DNA of 64,000 nt from Nocardia africana NBRC 100379. Its GTDB lineage: Bacteria > Actinomycetota > Actinomycetes > Mycobacteriales > Mycobacteriaceae. The notes under the pieces were generated by a model. That model was not told the origin of the DNA. It was given only the letters and a program-made list of their open reading frames with translations, and did no database searches. Made by a program: the position numbers and the translations under genes. The stretch spans positions 248,001 to 312,000 of the forward strand of contig NZ_BDAV01000007.1 in NCBI RefSeq assembly GCF_001612635.1, in the 5' to 3' direction. Below, piece by piece: positions 18,736 through 27,138 of the stretch (positions within the stretch are counted from its first letter, which is position 1; each line of letters opens with the position of its first letter).

Positions 18736-20946
18736 TCACGGAACCGGAACCGGAACCGGGTGGCGGAGGTCGTCGATATCGGCGATACCGTCGGGCGTGA
18801 TCGCGAGCACGCGGGCGGTGGCGATATCGAAGAACAGTCCCGACAGCACCACACCGCGCACCTCGATCCCGCGCCGCACGACGGGATGGGCGGCCAGGGT
18901 TTCGATCTGCACGGCGACGTTCACCATGCCCAGCTGGTCGACCTCGCCGTAGCCGGCGGCCGCGGCCGCCGCCGCGACCGGATGCCCCGCCCGGAAGCGC
19001 TCGAGCGCGGGACGGCCGTGCGCGAGCCAGTCGTCGAGACCCGAGCCGGTATGCAGACCGTGGTGCAGCGCGTCCATGGCGCCGCAGCCGGAATGCCCGC
19101 ACACGACGATGGAGCGCACGTCCAGTTTGTTCAGCGCGTAGACCAGCGCGGCCTCGACCGAGGTATCCCGGCCGTCGGCGGGAATCAGATTGCCGATATT
19201 GCGCACGGTGAACAGATCCCCCGGGCCGCTGTTGGTGATCACGTTGGGCACGATGCGAGAGTCGGCGCAGGTGACGAACAGCGATTCCGGATCCTGGCTG
19301 TGCCGCAGTTCATCCAGATGCGGCCGCATCATGTGGGCGTGGCCGCGGTGGTAGGCCGCGATCCCGGCGGCGATCCGGTCGGCGCGGGTGGTGGGGCGCC
19401 AGGGCGCGAGGACGTCGTCGAGCATCCGCCGGGCGTGCCCGCGCGCGGGCGGCCCCGAGGTGAGGTCGGCGATCCGCACGGCGCCGAGTTCGACGAATTG
19501 CACCGTCCCGCCGAGACTTTCGTGCCGGTGCGCCCATTCGTGCAGGGTGTCGGATGCGGCGTGGTCGATGAAGTCGACGGTCATCTCCACGGTGACCGGA
19601 ACTCCCGCGGGAATCCGCGCCAGCTGCGCGGTGAGCCGCGGCAGGGCGAGGAAGGTGGCCGACCCGTCCACGGTCACCAACCAGCGCCCGGTGTCGCCGA
19701 CCGGTGCGGCCACGATCACCACCCGCACCACCCGCCACATCAGCAACGCGAACGAGAGCACCAGCCCGATCAGCATGCCCAGCAGCAGATTTCCGAAGAT
19801 CACCACGAGAACCGTTGCGGCATAGACGATCAGATCACCGGCCCGGCGCGCGAGCCGGATGTGCGCGAGTTTCACCAGTCCGATGCCGATGACGATCAAC
19901 AGACCGGCCAGCGCGGCCTTCGGGATCTGGCGGACCACGTCGACCAGCGCGACGGAGAACACCAGCACCCACACGCCGCTGAGCATGGTGGAGGCCTTGG
20001 TCCGCGCACCGGCCTTGGCGTTGGTGATGCTGCGGACGATGACCGCGGCGATGGGCAGGCCGCCGAGCATGCCGGAGGTCATATTCGCCACGCCCTGGCC
20101 GAGCAGTTCGCGGTCGAGGTCGGTGCGGTACTCCGGCCGCAACCGGTCGACGGCCACCGCCGACAGCAGCGTCTCCACGCTGGCGATCAGCGCGACGGTG
20201 AACGCGGTCAGCACGACCGCACTCCAATTGCCGTGCGGCAGTTGCGGTAACGACATCGCGTCGAAGAGCGAACCGTGCAGGGTGATGCGTTCCACGCTGG
20301 TGGGGACCACCATCGCGAGCGCGGTCGACGCGACCACCGCGGCCAGCGGGGCCGGGACCGCCCGGATCCGGTCCGGCAGATACCGCCAGCCCAGCATGAT
20401 CGCGATCACCACCCCGCCGACCAGCGCGTCACCGGTGTGCATCACGGTCAGCTGATGCGGCAGCTGCACGATGCTCGCCCACGACGAGCTCAACGTCTGC
20501 CCGCCCAGCAGCACGTGCAGCTGCTGCAGTGCGATCACGACACCGATGCCGGCGAGCATGGCGTGCACCACCACGGGCGCGATGGCCAGCGCCGCGCGCG
20601 CGATCCGGCTCAGGCCGAACACCACCTGCAGCGCACCGGCGCAGACGGTGATGAAACAGGTTGTCGCCCAGCCGAATTGGTGGATGGACTCGGCCACCAC
20701 GACGGTGAGGCTGGCGGTGGGCCCGCTGACCTGCAGTACCGAACCGCCACACAGCCCGGCCACCAGACCACCGACGACGGCGGCGATCAACCCGGAGGCG
20801 ACCGGCGCACCCATGGCGACGGCCACACCGATGGACAGGGGTAACGCGACGAGGAAAACCACCACGGAGGCGGGTAGATCATGTCGTAGTGCGACCGAGA
20901 GACCCCGAGGTGACGTCCGTCGGACCGAGTCGGTGTCGGTGGACAT
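18736..20946 (-). CDS. SulP anion transporter fused to STAS and beta-carbonic anhydrase (paralogue 2)
   Basis: A 736-residue protein with the same three-part build as its downstream neighbour: SulP membrane domain (about 20-415), STAS (about 420-510) and beta-carbonic anhydrase with FVTCADSRIVP and VVCGHSGCGAM. Long identical stretches (HDLPASVVVFLVALPLSIG, LFGLSRIARAALAIAP region) show a tandem duplication that has since diverged. ATG 20946 follows AAGGAG. The paralogues are separated by 288 nt with no obvious terminator, so read-through is possible, but each has its own conserved upstream element. Confidence 0.92.
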   Translation of the reverse strand: MSTDTDSVRRTSPRGLSVALRHDLPASVVVFLVALPLSIGVAVAMGAPVASGLIAAVVGGLVAGLCGGSVLQVSGPTASLTVVVAESIHQFGWATTCFITVCAGALQVVFGLSRIARAALAIAPVVVHAMLAGIGVVIALQQLHVLLGGQTLSSSWASIVQLPHQLTVMHTGDALVGGVVIAIMLGWRYLPDRIRAVPAPLAAVVASTALAMVVPTSVERITLHGSLFDAMSLPQLPHGNWSAVVLTAFTVALIASVETLLSAVAVDRLRPEYRTDLDRELLGQGVANMTSGMLGGLPIAAVIVRSITNAKAGARTKASTMLSGVWVLVFSVALVDVVRQIPKAALAGLLIVIGIGLVKLAHIRLARRAGDLIVYAATVLVVIFGNLLLGMLIGLVLSFALLMWRVVRVVIVAAPVGDTGRWLVTVDGSATFLALPRLTAQLARIPAGVPVTVEMTVDFIDHAASDTLHEWAHRHESLGGTVQFVELGAVRIADLTSGPPARGHARRMLDDVLAPWRPTTRADRIAAGIAAYHRGHAHMMRPHLDELRHSQDPESLFVTCADSRIVPNVITNSGPGDLFTVRNIGNLIPADGRDTSVEAALVYALNKLDVRSIVVCGHSGCGAMDALHHGLHTGSGLDDWLAHGRPALERFRAGHPVAAAAAAAGYGEVDQLGMVNVAVQIETLAAHPVVRRGIEVRGVVLSGLFFDIATARVLAITPDGIADIDDLRHPVPVPVP

Positions 20947-21093
20947 ATTTCTCCTTCGCCGAACCGGTGTCGGTTCGGTCCATCGGTGGAACATGTACTG
21001 GCATCGAGAGCGGGCGGGCGAAGCGGATAACGCGAGATGTGTTGCGCCTGCGACGCATCCGGACATACGAGCCCGGCAGCGGCACAACGCGCT

Positions 21094-21116
21094 TAATAGT
21101 AAAGACAACGCAAAGC
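21094..21116 (-). promoter_or_regulatory. Conserved 23-nt element upstream of SulP-CA 2
   Basis: This is the counterpart of 18564-18586, 148 nt before the start codon. The overlapping dyad reads CAACCGCTTTGCGTTG. Two arm pairs differ from the other copy in a compensating way (T-A to A-T, A-T to C-G), so symmetry is kept while sequence changes. Confidence 0.55.
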
Positions 21117-21160
21117 GGTTGGAAAGGTTTTTCAGGGCAAAAGCGGGCGCCGGTACCCAA

Positions 21161-21178
21161 TTGTGATCTATATCACAA
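21161..21178. promoter_or_regulatory. Perfect CRP/GlxR-type binding palindrome
   Basis: TTGTGATCTATATCACAA is an exact match to the actinobacterial CRP/GlxR consensus TGTGA-N6-TCACA. It lies 45 nt upstream of the SulP-CA 2 element and about 240 nt before the divergent oxidoreductase, so cAMP-dependent control of either is possible. Confidence 0.7.
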
Positions 21179-21416
21179 GTCGTCTCGAGGTCGCCGACTC
21201 AGCGGCGATCTTCGGATGCGAAGTGGGTCGCCGAAAACCCATGGCGCAGAATCTCTTCGCCTCAGCCGTAGGTGATACTACCGTAGCGGCGTTCCTGGTC
21301 ATTTGTACGATTCTCCTATCACCGAGGGCGATCGCGATCGCCGCGGCGCACTGCGGGACAGTGGGAAGGAAGGGTCGGTGTCGTGCGCCGGCCGGGACCG
21401 AGACGAGGAGGCATCA

Positions 21417-22280
21417 GTGCATATCGCGGTACTGGGCATGGGACGGATGGGCCGCGCCGTGGCCCGGCGCCTGCTCGACGGCGGACATCGGGTGACGGTG
21501 TGGAACCGCACCGAAGGCAAAGCGGCCGAACTGATTTCGGCCGGCGCGACGGAGGCCGGAACTGTCGCGGCAGCCGTGTCGGGAGTCGACGCGGCCCTCA
21601 CCGCGCTCGCCGACGACGCGGCGGTGACCTCGGTGGCCTTCGGTGAGCTACAGACATCCCTCGATTCCGGGACGCCGTACATCGACTGTTCGACCGTCTC
21701 CCCCGCCTTGGGCGCCGCCCTCGCCGATGCTTTCGGCGACCGGTTTCTGGCGCTTCCGATCGTCGGCGCGCCCGGCGCGGTCACAGCCGGGAAGGCGACG
21801 CTGCTGGCCGGTGGGCCCGCGCGGCTGCGGGACCAGCTCGCACCGCTGCTCGGCACGCTCTCCGAGCGGGTGCGCCACTACGATTCGGCGGCACACGCGC
21901 TGACCGCCAAAGTGACCACGAACTTCCTGCTGATCTCCGGGGTGGCGGCGCTGGCGGAAGCGTTCACCGTGGGGCGATCCGGCGGACTCGGCGACGACGA
22001 GCTGCGCGAACTGCTCGCCGACGCGCCGGTCGTCGCCCCGGCCTTGGCGAACCGTTTCGACGCCGTGCTCACCGCGTCGCCGGACGGATGGTGGACCACC
22101 GTCCTGGGTGCCAAGGACGCGGGACTCGCCGTCGACATCGCCGCGGAGGCGGGAGCTCATCTGCCGTTGGCCGAGATCGTCCGCAAACGCTACGAGGATG
22201 CGGCCCGAACCGACCCCGGCGCCGATATCGCGGCCATCGCCGCGCTGTACCGGGAGAGTGGCGACCCGGCGCAGGAATGA
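21417..22280 (+). CDS. NAD(P)-dependent beta-hydroxyacid dehydrogenase/imine-reductase-like oxidoreductase
   Basis: A 287-residue protein. It has an N-terminal Rossmann fold, VLGMGRMGRAVARRLLDGGHRVTVWNR, the substrate-binding PYIDCSTVSPALG, and the helical domain with KVTTNFLLISGVAALAEAF. There the catalytic Lys of beta-HAD enzymes is retained (AKVTTNFL). The family includes 3-hydroxyisobutyrate dehydrogenase, glyoxylate reductase and imine reductases. GTG 21417 follows GAGGAGG. It is a single gene; substrate not deducible. Confidence 0.85.
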   Translation: MHIAVLGMGRMGRAVARRLLDGGHRVTVWNRTEGKAAELISAGATEAGTVAAAVSGVDAALTALADDAAVTSVAFGELQTSLDSGTPYIDCSTVSPALGAALADAFGDRFLALPIVGAPGAVTAGKATLLAGGPARLRDQLAPLLGTLSERVRHYDSAAHALTAKVTTNFLLISGVAALAEAFTVGRSGGLGDDELRELLADAPVVAPALANRFDAVLTASPDGWWTTVLGAKDAGLAVDIAAEAGAHLPLAEIVRKRYEDAARTDPGADIAAIAALYRESGDPAQE

Positions 22281-22402
22281 GGACCGGGCCTCGTCGACTC
22301 CCGGCTGGGGACGCGAGGCTCGGCCGCGCTCGGGGGCCGGAAGGCTCTCTCGGCGGCTTCCGGCTCGGCCGTTCAGGGTGGCGCAACTCGGGGCTCGGCC
22401 GC

Positions 22403-22903
22403 TCAGGACTGCGCGGCTCCGAGCTCGGGGGCTCCGGGCTCGCGGGCTTCGGGCTCGCGGGCTTCGGGCTCGCGGGCTTCGGATCGAGCGAAGTGCACGA
22501 CTTCCCACAGATGCCCGTCGGGGTCGGCGAAGTAGCCGGCGTAGATCCCCCACGGCCGCGTGCGCGCGGGCTGGACCACGGTGCCGCCCGACGCGCCGGC
22601 GAGGTCCAGAACTCGTTCCGCCTCGGCGTCACTGTCGACGAACCAGCCCAGACTCATCGCGGAACCGTGCATACGTTCCGGCGGGATCCCCGCGTCCTTG
22701 GCCAGATCGTCGCGCCCGTACAGCGCCAGCGTCACCCCGTTGCCGAGCGCGAACATGACGACCGCACCGCCGGGATTCTCTGCGTCGGGCCGGAATTCGG
22801 TCCCGATGATCCCCTGCGACTCCAATCCGAGCGCGCGGTAGAACCGCAACGACACATCCAAGTCGCGCACGCCCAGCGTGATCGCGTGGATCTGTGCTCG
22901 CAC
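22403..22903 (-). CDS. VOC-family protein with repetitive C-terminal tail
   Basis: A 166-residue glyoxalase-fold protein (about residues 1-140) with HAITLGVRDLDVSLRFYRALGL and the closing GYFADPDGHLWEVVHFA. The tail is made of EAREP repeats encoded by a 15-bp tandem DNA repeat and is unlikely to be folded. The degenerate repeat continues past the stop, so the reading-frame end probably moved into repeat DNA. GTG 22903 is the start. Function unknown beyond the fold; dioxygenase or resistance-type roles are typical. Confidence 0.8.
   Translation of the reverse strand: MRAQIHAITLGVRDLDVSLRFYRALGLESQGIIGTEFRPDAENPGGAVVMFALGNGVTLALYGRDDLAKDAGIPPERMHGSAMSLGWFVDSDAEAERVLDLAGASGGTVVQPARTRPWGIYAGYFADPDGHLWEVVHFARSEAREPEAREPEAREPGAPELGAAQS
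22436..22480. repeat. Three perfect 15-bp tandem repeats
   Basis: The unit GGGCTCGCGGGCTTC occurs three times exactly (22436-22450, 22451-22465, 22466-22480). More degenerate copies run left to about 22370. It encodes the Glu-Ala-Arg-Glu-Pro tail of the VOC protein. Confidence 0.9.
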
Positions 22904-23042
22904 CCCGATACCTCCGTTCTCGTCGTTCTGCGCACGCAGTCAACCGCGCCGACGCCGCGCACGTCTTGAACGAATCGGACATACCGCTGGGAAAGTGTCA
23001 CCCCCATCGCTCACCCTGCATGATTCGCCCCACGCCGCCCGG

Positions 23043-23310
23043 CATCGCTCCCACCACCCCGCCCGGCATGTCCCGCCGACCCGTCCGACATCACTCCCGC
23101 CCGCCCCTCCCGGTATCGCTCCCGCCAACCGGCCCCGCATCTCTCCCACCGACCCGCCCGGCATCGCTCCCACCCCCCGCCCGGCATCACTCCTCACTAA
23201 CCCCGTATCACTCCCCTACTCCCTGCATCACTCCCCCGAAACCCTGCATCACTCCCGTCCGCCCCTCCACTACTCCGTCCACTCCCTCATCACTCCCACC
23301 AATCGCCCGC
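23043..23310. repeat. C-rich degenerate tandem repeat, about 12 units of 20-25 bp
   Basis: Each unit starts with a core close to CATCRCTCCCRCC and continues with 7-12 variable, C-rich bases, often ending CCCGG. G is scarce on the plus strand, giving an extreme strand asymmetry. Unit length is not a multiple of three and no frame stays coding-like, so it is not a protein repeat. It fills most of the 22904-23489 gap between the VOC gene and the divergent GntR gene. No gene was seen in that gap. Confidence 0.85.
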
Positions 23311-23489
23311 GTAACTTCCCACACCGGGGTTGCGGACGGGACCGCATCTCGCCGCGCGACCGCGAAATGCCCTCCGGCGACGCCGGAAACCGCTGGTAGC
23401 GTGGCTGCGCATCGACCCGGCCGGCCGCGTAACCAGGTCTTTACCGCAAGTCCTTGTCGCGTAACGCGGATTCTCTGCACGCTACCGGC

Positions 23490-24314
23490 ATGCACCACCG
23501 CTCCGAACAGCTCCACTCCGAACGGACCGCCCGTGACCGCCGGGTGTTCGGCGATCAGATGCGCGAAATCCTCCCCGCCGCAGCGCAATTGCCCGCCCGG
23601 CGGCTGCGGGATCTGCTGCGCGCCGACCTGCGGGCGGGCGCGTTCGGCAGCGGACGGTTGCCCGGCGAGCCGGAATTGATGGCACGCCACCACCTCCCGC
23701 GGGACGTGGTCCGCGCCGCGCTGAGCATGCTGCGTGCCGACGGTTTGATCGAGCGACGCCGCGGACTGGGCACGGTGGCGGTCGGTGAGCACTACGTCGT
23801 CTCCGGCGCGCTGCCGCCGGAGGGCCGGACGCTCGAGCAGCACCTGGCCCTGGGCCGCATCACGCCTCGCCTGCTGTACTGGGCCTGGATTCCGGCACCG
23901 CCGGTGATCGCCGCCCGTCTGGCCGGCGTCGGGCCCGGAGACGATTGCCTGTGCGTCGAATACGTCCTGCTGCTCGACGATCGCCCGCTCGCGGTGTTCA
24001 CCAACTACCTGCGCGCACCGGAGGCGACGCGCATCGACCAGGCCGCGTTCGGCGACGACTTCTACAGCCTGCTGCGCGGCGGCCGGGTCGATGTCGGCGG
24101 CAGCGACGTCGGCGTGCAAGCCGCGCGCGCCGACGACTGCACCGCCGCGCTGCTGCACGTGCTGCCCGGTGAGCCGGTGCTGCTGGTGGAACAGACCATC
24201 CGCACCCGCGACGGTGTCGCCGTCGATTACGCCCTGGGTTCCTGCCGCGCCGAGATCCAGATCGAACTCGGCGCCATCCCCCGCCTCGACATGACCGCGA
24301 CCCTGCCCCGCTGA
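23490..24314 (+). CDS. GntR-family regulator with UTRA-type effector domain
   Basis: A 274-residue protein with an N-terminal winged helix (about 30-100, LPGEPELMARHHLPRDVVRAALSMLRADGLIERRRGLGTV) and a C-terminal chorismate-lyase-like UTRA fold ending VDYALGSCRAEIQIELG. HutC/GntR-type regulators of this build sense small metabolites. It lies 29 nt upstream of an amidase read in the same direction, so it probably controls catabolism of an amide in that operon. ATG 23490 has no strong ribosome-binding site; an in-frame TTG at 23454 is an alternative. Confidence 0.85.
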   Translation: MHHRSEQLHSERTARDRRVFGDQMREILPAAAQLPARRLRDLLRADLRAGAFGSGRLPGEPELMARHHLPRDVVRAALSMLRADGLIERRRGLGTVAVGEHYVVSGALPPEGRTLEQHLALGRITPRLLYWAWIPAPPVIAARLAGVGPGDDCLCVEYVLLLDDRPLAVFTNYLRAPEATRIDQAAFGDDFYSLLRGGRVDVGGSDVGVQAARADDCTAALLHVLPGEPVLLVEQTIRTRDGVAVDYALGSCRAEIQIELGAIPRLDMTATLPR

Positions 24315-24343
24315 CACCCCTGCCCACCGATGTAAGGACGACC

Positions 24344-25762
24344 ATGACACTCGCCGACCCACCTGTACTCTCCGGCCTGACCGAGGCCGCCGCCGCGCTG
24401 CGCAGCGGCGAGACCACCGCCATCCGGCTGGTCGAACAGGCTCTCGCCGCCGCCGACGCGCACGACGCGAAACTCGGTGTCTACCTGTCGCGGTTCGACG
24501 AGCGCGCAGTCGCGCAGGCCGCGCGCATCGACGAGCAGCTGGCCGCCGGCGTTCCGGTCGGGCCGCTGGCCGGAATACCGGTGGGAATCAAGGATATTCT
24601 CGCCCATTCCGCCGCGCCGACCACCGCGCAGAGCCTGGTTCTCGATCCCGGCTGGGGTGCCGCGCAGGGGGACTGCACGGTCGTCCGCCGGCTCGAGGAG
24701 GCCGGTGCCGTCGTCACCGGCAAGGTGACCACGATGGAATTCGCCATCGGCATCCCGGATCCGGCCAAACCCTTTCCGGTACCGCGCAATCCGTGGGATT
24801 CGTCCCGCTGGGCAGGCGGATCGAGTTCGGGATCGGGCAGCGGCGTGGCCGCCGGGATGTTCCTCGGCGCGGTCGGGACCGATACCGCGGGCAGCATCCG
24901 CATCCCGGCCGCATTCAACGGGATCACCGGATTGAAGCCGACCTTCGGCCGCGTCCCGAAGTCCGGAGTGGTTCCGCTCGGATACACCCTCGACCATCCG
25001 GGCCCGATGGCCCGGTCGGCCGCCGACTGTGCCCTGCTGCTGTCGGTGCTGGCGGGCTACGACCCGGCCGATCCCTACAGTGCGCACACGCCGGTCGACG
25101 ACTATCCCGGCGCGCTCACCGGCGATCTGAGCGGACTGACCATCGGCGTGGACGACCTGAACCGGTTCGCCGACGGCGGTCTCGATCCCGCTCAGCCACA
25201 ACGGTTTTCCGACGCTGTGGCCGTGCTCGCCGCGGCGGGCGCCCGGATCGTGCCCGTGGAGGTGCCGATGTACCGGGAACTGACCGCGGTCGACGTCGTG
25301 GTGATGCTCGCGGAGGCGCACGCCTACCACCGGCCCGCACTGCGCGAACGCTGGGCGGACTACGGCCGGGCCACCCGCGTCGTCCTCGCCGGCGGCGATG
25401 CGGTCAGCGGCCCGGATTATGTTCAGGCGCAACGGGTTCGCCGCATCGGACGGCAGCGGATGGCCGAACTGCTGACCAAGGTGGATCTGGTGGTGACGCC
25501 GACCGGGCACCTCGGCGCCCCCGCCATCGCCGACCTGGACCAACTGCAACCGATGGGTGTGCTGTCGAGTCTGCATACGCCGTACTGGAATCCGCTCGGC
25601 AACCCCACCCTCGCGCTGCCGATCGGCACCACCGCCGACGGCCTGCCGCTGTCGATGTCGGTGTCCGGCAACCATTTCGCCGAGGCCACCGTCCTGCGCG
25701 CCGGCGACGCCTACCAGCGCCGCACCACCCACCACACCGAAACCCCCACCGCCGTCCGCTGA
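24344..25762 (+). CDS. Amidase-signature family hydrolase
   Basis: A 472-residue amidase (GatA/AtzF type). The Ser-cisSer-Lys triad is visible: Lys in GIPVGIKDIL (about residue 84), the Gly/Ser-rich GGSSSGSGSGVAAGM (cis-Ser) and the nucleophile in GTDTAGSIRIPAAFNG (about 180). The LKPTFGRVPKSGVVPLGYTLDHPGPMAR region is typical. It follows the GntR gene, with which it likely forms an operon; a 45-residue ORF comes next. Substrate unknown; allophanate, biuret-like or carboxamide compounds are possible. Confidence 0.92.
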   Translation: MTLADPPVLSGLTEAAAALRSGETTAIRLVEQALAAADAHDAKLGVYLSRFDERAVAQAARIDEQLAAGVPVGPLAGIPVGIKDILAHSAAPTTAQSLVLDPGWGAAQGDCTVVRRLEEAGAVVTGKVTTMEFAIGIPDPAKPFPVPRNPWDSSRWAGGSSSGSGSGVAAGMFLGAVGTDTAGSIRIPAAFNGITGLKPTFGRVPKSGVVPLGYTLDHPGPMARSAADCALLLSVLAGYDPADPYSAHTPVDDYPGALTGDLSGLTIGVDDLNRFADGGLDPAQPQRFSDAVAVLAAAGARIVPVEVPMYRELTAVDVVVMLAEAHAYHRPALRERWADYGRATRVVLAGGDAVSGPDYVQAQRVRRIGRQRMAELLTKVDLVVTPTGHLGAPAIADLDQLQPMGVLSSLHTPYWNPLGNPTLALPIGTTADGLPLSMSVSGNHFAEATVLRAGDAYQRRTTHHTETPTAVR

Positions 25763-25779
25763 ACCGTCAGGAGCCGATC

Positions 25780-25917
25780 ATGACCTGGACCACCGACCCC
25801 GAGGAAACCGCCGCGGTCGACGCGATGCGCGCCGCCGTGCGGGGTATGGCCGAATTGCTCACCGCGGTCGACGCCACCCGCTGGAGCGACCCCGCAGGTG
25901 GTTTCGACCTCACCTGA
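25780..25917 (+). CDS. 45-residue ORF, likely truncated or subunit remnant
   Basis: The ORF starts at ATG 25780 with CAGGAG 6-7 nt upstream, 17 nt after the amidase. The sequence EETAAVDAMRAAVRGMAELLTAVDATRWSDP resembles the first helix of mycothiol-dependent maleylpyruvate isomerase-like (TIGR03086/DinB) proteins, which normally exceed 180 residues. Either this is the start of a gene broken soon after, or a small amidase companion. Nothing downstream to 26204 restores a convincing frame. Confidence 0.4.
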   Translation: MTWTTDPEETAAVDAMRAAVRGMAELLTAVDATRWSDPAGGFDLT

Positions 25918-26204
25918 CGGTTCGCCCCACCGCCTTTTCACGGACACCGCGGCGGTCCGAGCGCCGCCGCGACGCCACCGTTTCGACCGGCCCGACGACC
26001 GGATCACGCTGCGCCGCGGCCGGAATCGGGTCGAGGGCCGCGACCGCGGCGCGAATCGCACGTCCCGCGGTCGCGGATAGCCGAGGGCGGCAAGCCGGCC
26101 CGCGGCGACGCCGCCCGGTCCGGTGGCGGCGACCACGAGATTCGCGGCCGGCCTCGTCAGGCGGCCATCGCTCGTGATCCAGCACACACGACATTTAGGT
26201 TGTG

Positions 26205-26219
26205 CGCAATCTTATTGCG
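26205..26219. promoter_or_regulatory. OhrR-type operator candidate
   Basis: CGCAAT (26205-26210) and ATTGCG (26214-26219) form a perfect 6-bp inverted repeat with a 3-nt centre. It is 16 nt before the MarR-family start and in an AT-rich patch. Autorepression of the two-gene ohrR-ohr unit is inferred. Confidence 0.6.
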
Positions 26220-26235
26220 TCCTACATTTGTGGAC

Positions 26236-26709
26236 ATGACCGATCCGATGGCGCTCGACCAGCAGCTGTGCTTCCAGCTGTACGCCGCCTCCCGCGCGAT
26301 GACGGCCCGCTATCGGCCGCAGCTGGACGAGCTGGGACTGACGTATCCGCAGTATCTGGTCATGCTGGCGCTGTGGGAGCGCGACGGGCGCGGCGTCGGC
26401 GATCTCTGTTCTGCCCTCGCCTTGGATTCCGGCACGCTCTCACCGCTGTTGAAACGCCTCGAGGCCGCCGGATTCGTCGAGCGCCGGCGCGCCGCGGACG
26501 ACGAACGCCGGGTCGAGATCCGGCTCACCGAACGCGGAGACACGCTCCGGGCACGCGCCTGCGACATTCCCGAGCGCATGGCCGCCACCTTCGGCGGCGG
26601 GATGTCCCTGGACGAGCTGGTGACCTTGCGCGAAACGCTGGCCCGGCTGACCGCCGCGCTGAACACCGAACCGGATGCCGAGAGCGCATCCACCGAGAGA
26701 AAGCGATGA
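26236..26709 (+). CDS. ohrR: MarR-family organic peroxide sensor OhrR
   Basis: A 157-residue winged-helix MarR protein. The redox-sensing Cys is in the N-terminal segment LDQQLCFQLYAASRAMT (about residue 12), as in OhrR. The winged helix includes LTYPQYLVMLALWERDG and GTLSPLLKRLEAAGFVERRR with the acidic wing DDERRVEIRLTERG. Oxidation of that Cys by organic peroxides releases DNA. ATG 26236 is used. Its stop overlaps the ohr start by ATGA, supporting the name. Confidence 0.92.
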   Translation: MTDPMALDQQLCFQLYAASRAMTARYRPQLDELGLTYPQYLVMLALWERDGRGVGDLCSALALDSGTLSPLLKRLEAAGFVERRRAADDERRVEIRLTERGDTLRARACDIPERMAATFGGGMSLDELVTLRETLARLTAALNTEPDAESASTERKR

Positions 26710-27137
26710 CCGATATGGCAATCCTCTACACCGCCGAGGCCCTGGCCACCGGAGACGGCCGCAACGGCCACGCGCGCACGACCGACGGCAAGATCGACGT
26801 CGACCTCGCCGCGCCGCCGGAAATGGGCGGCAGCGGAGCGGGCACCAACCCGGAGCAGCTGTTCGCCGCCGGGTACGCCGCCTGCTTCCACTCCGCGCTG
26901 CGTCTGGTCGGTAAGCAGGAAAAGGCCGACGTCAGCGAATCCGCGGTCGGCGCGAAGGTCGGCATCGGCCCGAACGACGCGGGCGGCTTCGGTCTCGAGG
27001 TGACCCTGGAGGTGTCACTGCCGCACCTGCCGCGCGAGCAGGCTCAGGCGCTGGCCGACAAGGCCCACCAGGTGTGCCCGTATTCCAATGCGACGCGTGG
27101 CAACATCGACGTCCACGTGATCGTCGCCGAGGACTGA
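26706..27137 (+). CDS. ohr: Organic hydroperoxide resistance peroxidase Ohr
   Basis: A 143-residue OsmC/Ohr-fold thiol peroxidase reducing organic (fatty acid, peroxynitrite) hydroperoxides with lipoyl or dihydrolipoamide electrons. Both redox Cys are present: GYAACFHSALRL (about residue 60) and HQVCPYSNATRGN (about 124). The order with ohrR and the coupled start fit the classical peroxide-inducible pair. Confidence 0.96.
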   Translation: MTDMAILYTAEALATGDGRNGHARTTDGKIDVDLAAPPEMGGSGAGTNPEQLFAAGYAACFHSALRLVGKQEKADVSESAVGAKVGIGPNDAGGFGLEVTLEVSLPHLPREQAQALADKAHQVCPYSNATRGNIDVHVIVAED

Positions 27138-27138
27138 A

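Larger units (their letters stand above)
20947..21416. other. 470-nt divergent regulatory region
   Basis: No gene was seen. It holds the leader and 23-nt element of SulP-CA 2, a perfect CRP-type palindrome, and toward the right a direct repeat CCGTAG (21266-21271, 21281-21286). The last shares the 10-mer AGCCGTAGGT with the operator at 63805. Confidence 0.6.

Noticed and set aside
23043..23310. Possible CRISPR array
   Set aside because: Units are short, degenerate and continuous, with no constant repeat plus unique spacer structure, and no cas genes are in the window.
22894..23679. Plus-strand frame through the C-rich repeat (Pro/His-rich product)
   Set aside because: Repeat units are not multiples of three and the frame has no start signal; its right half overlaps the GntR gene out of frame.
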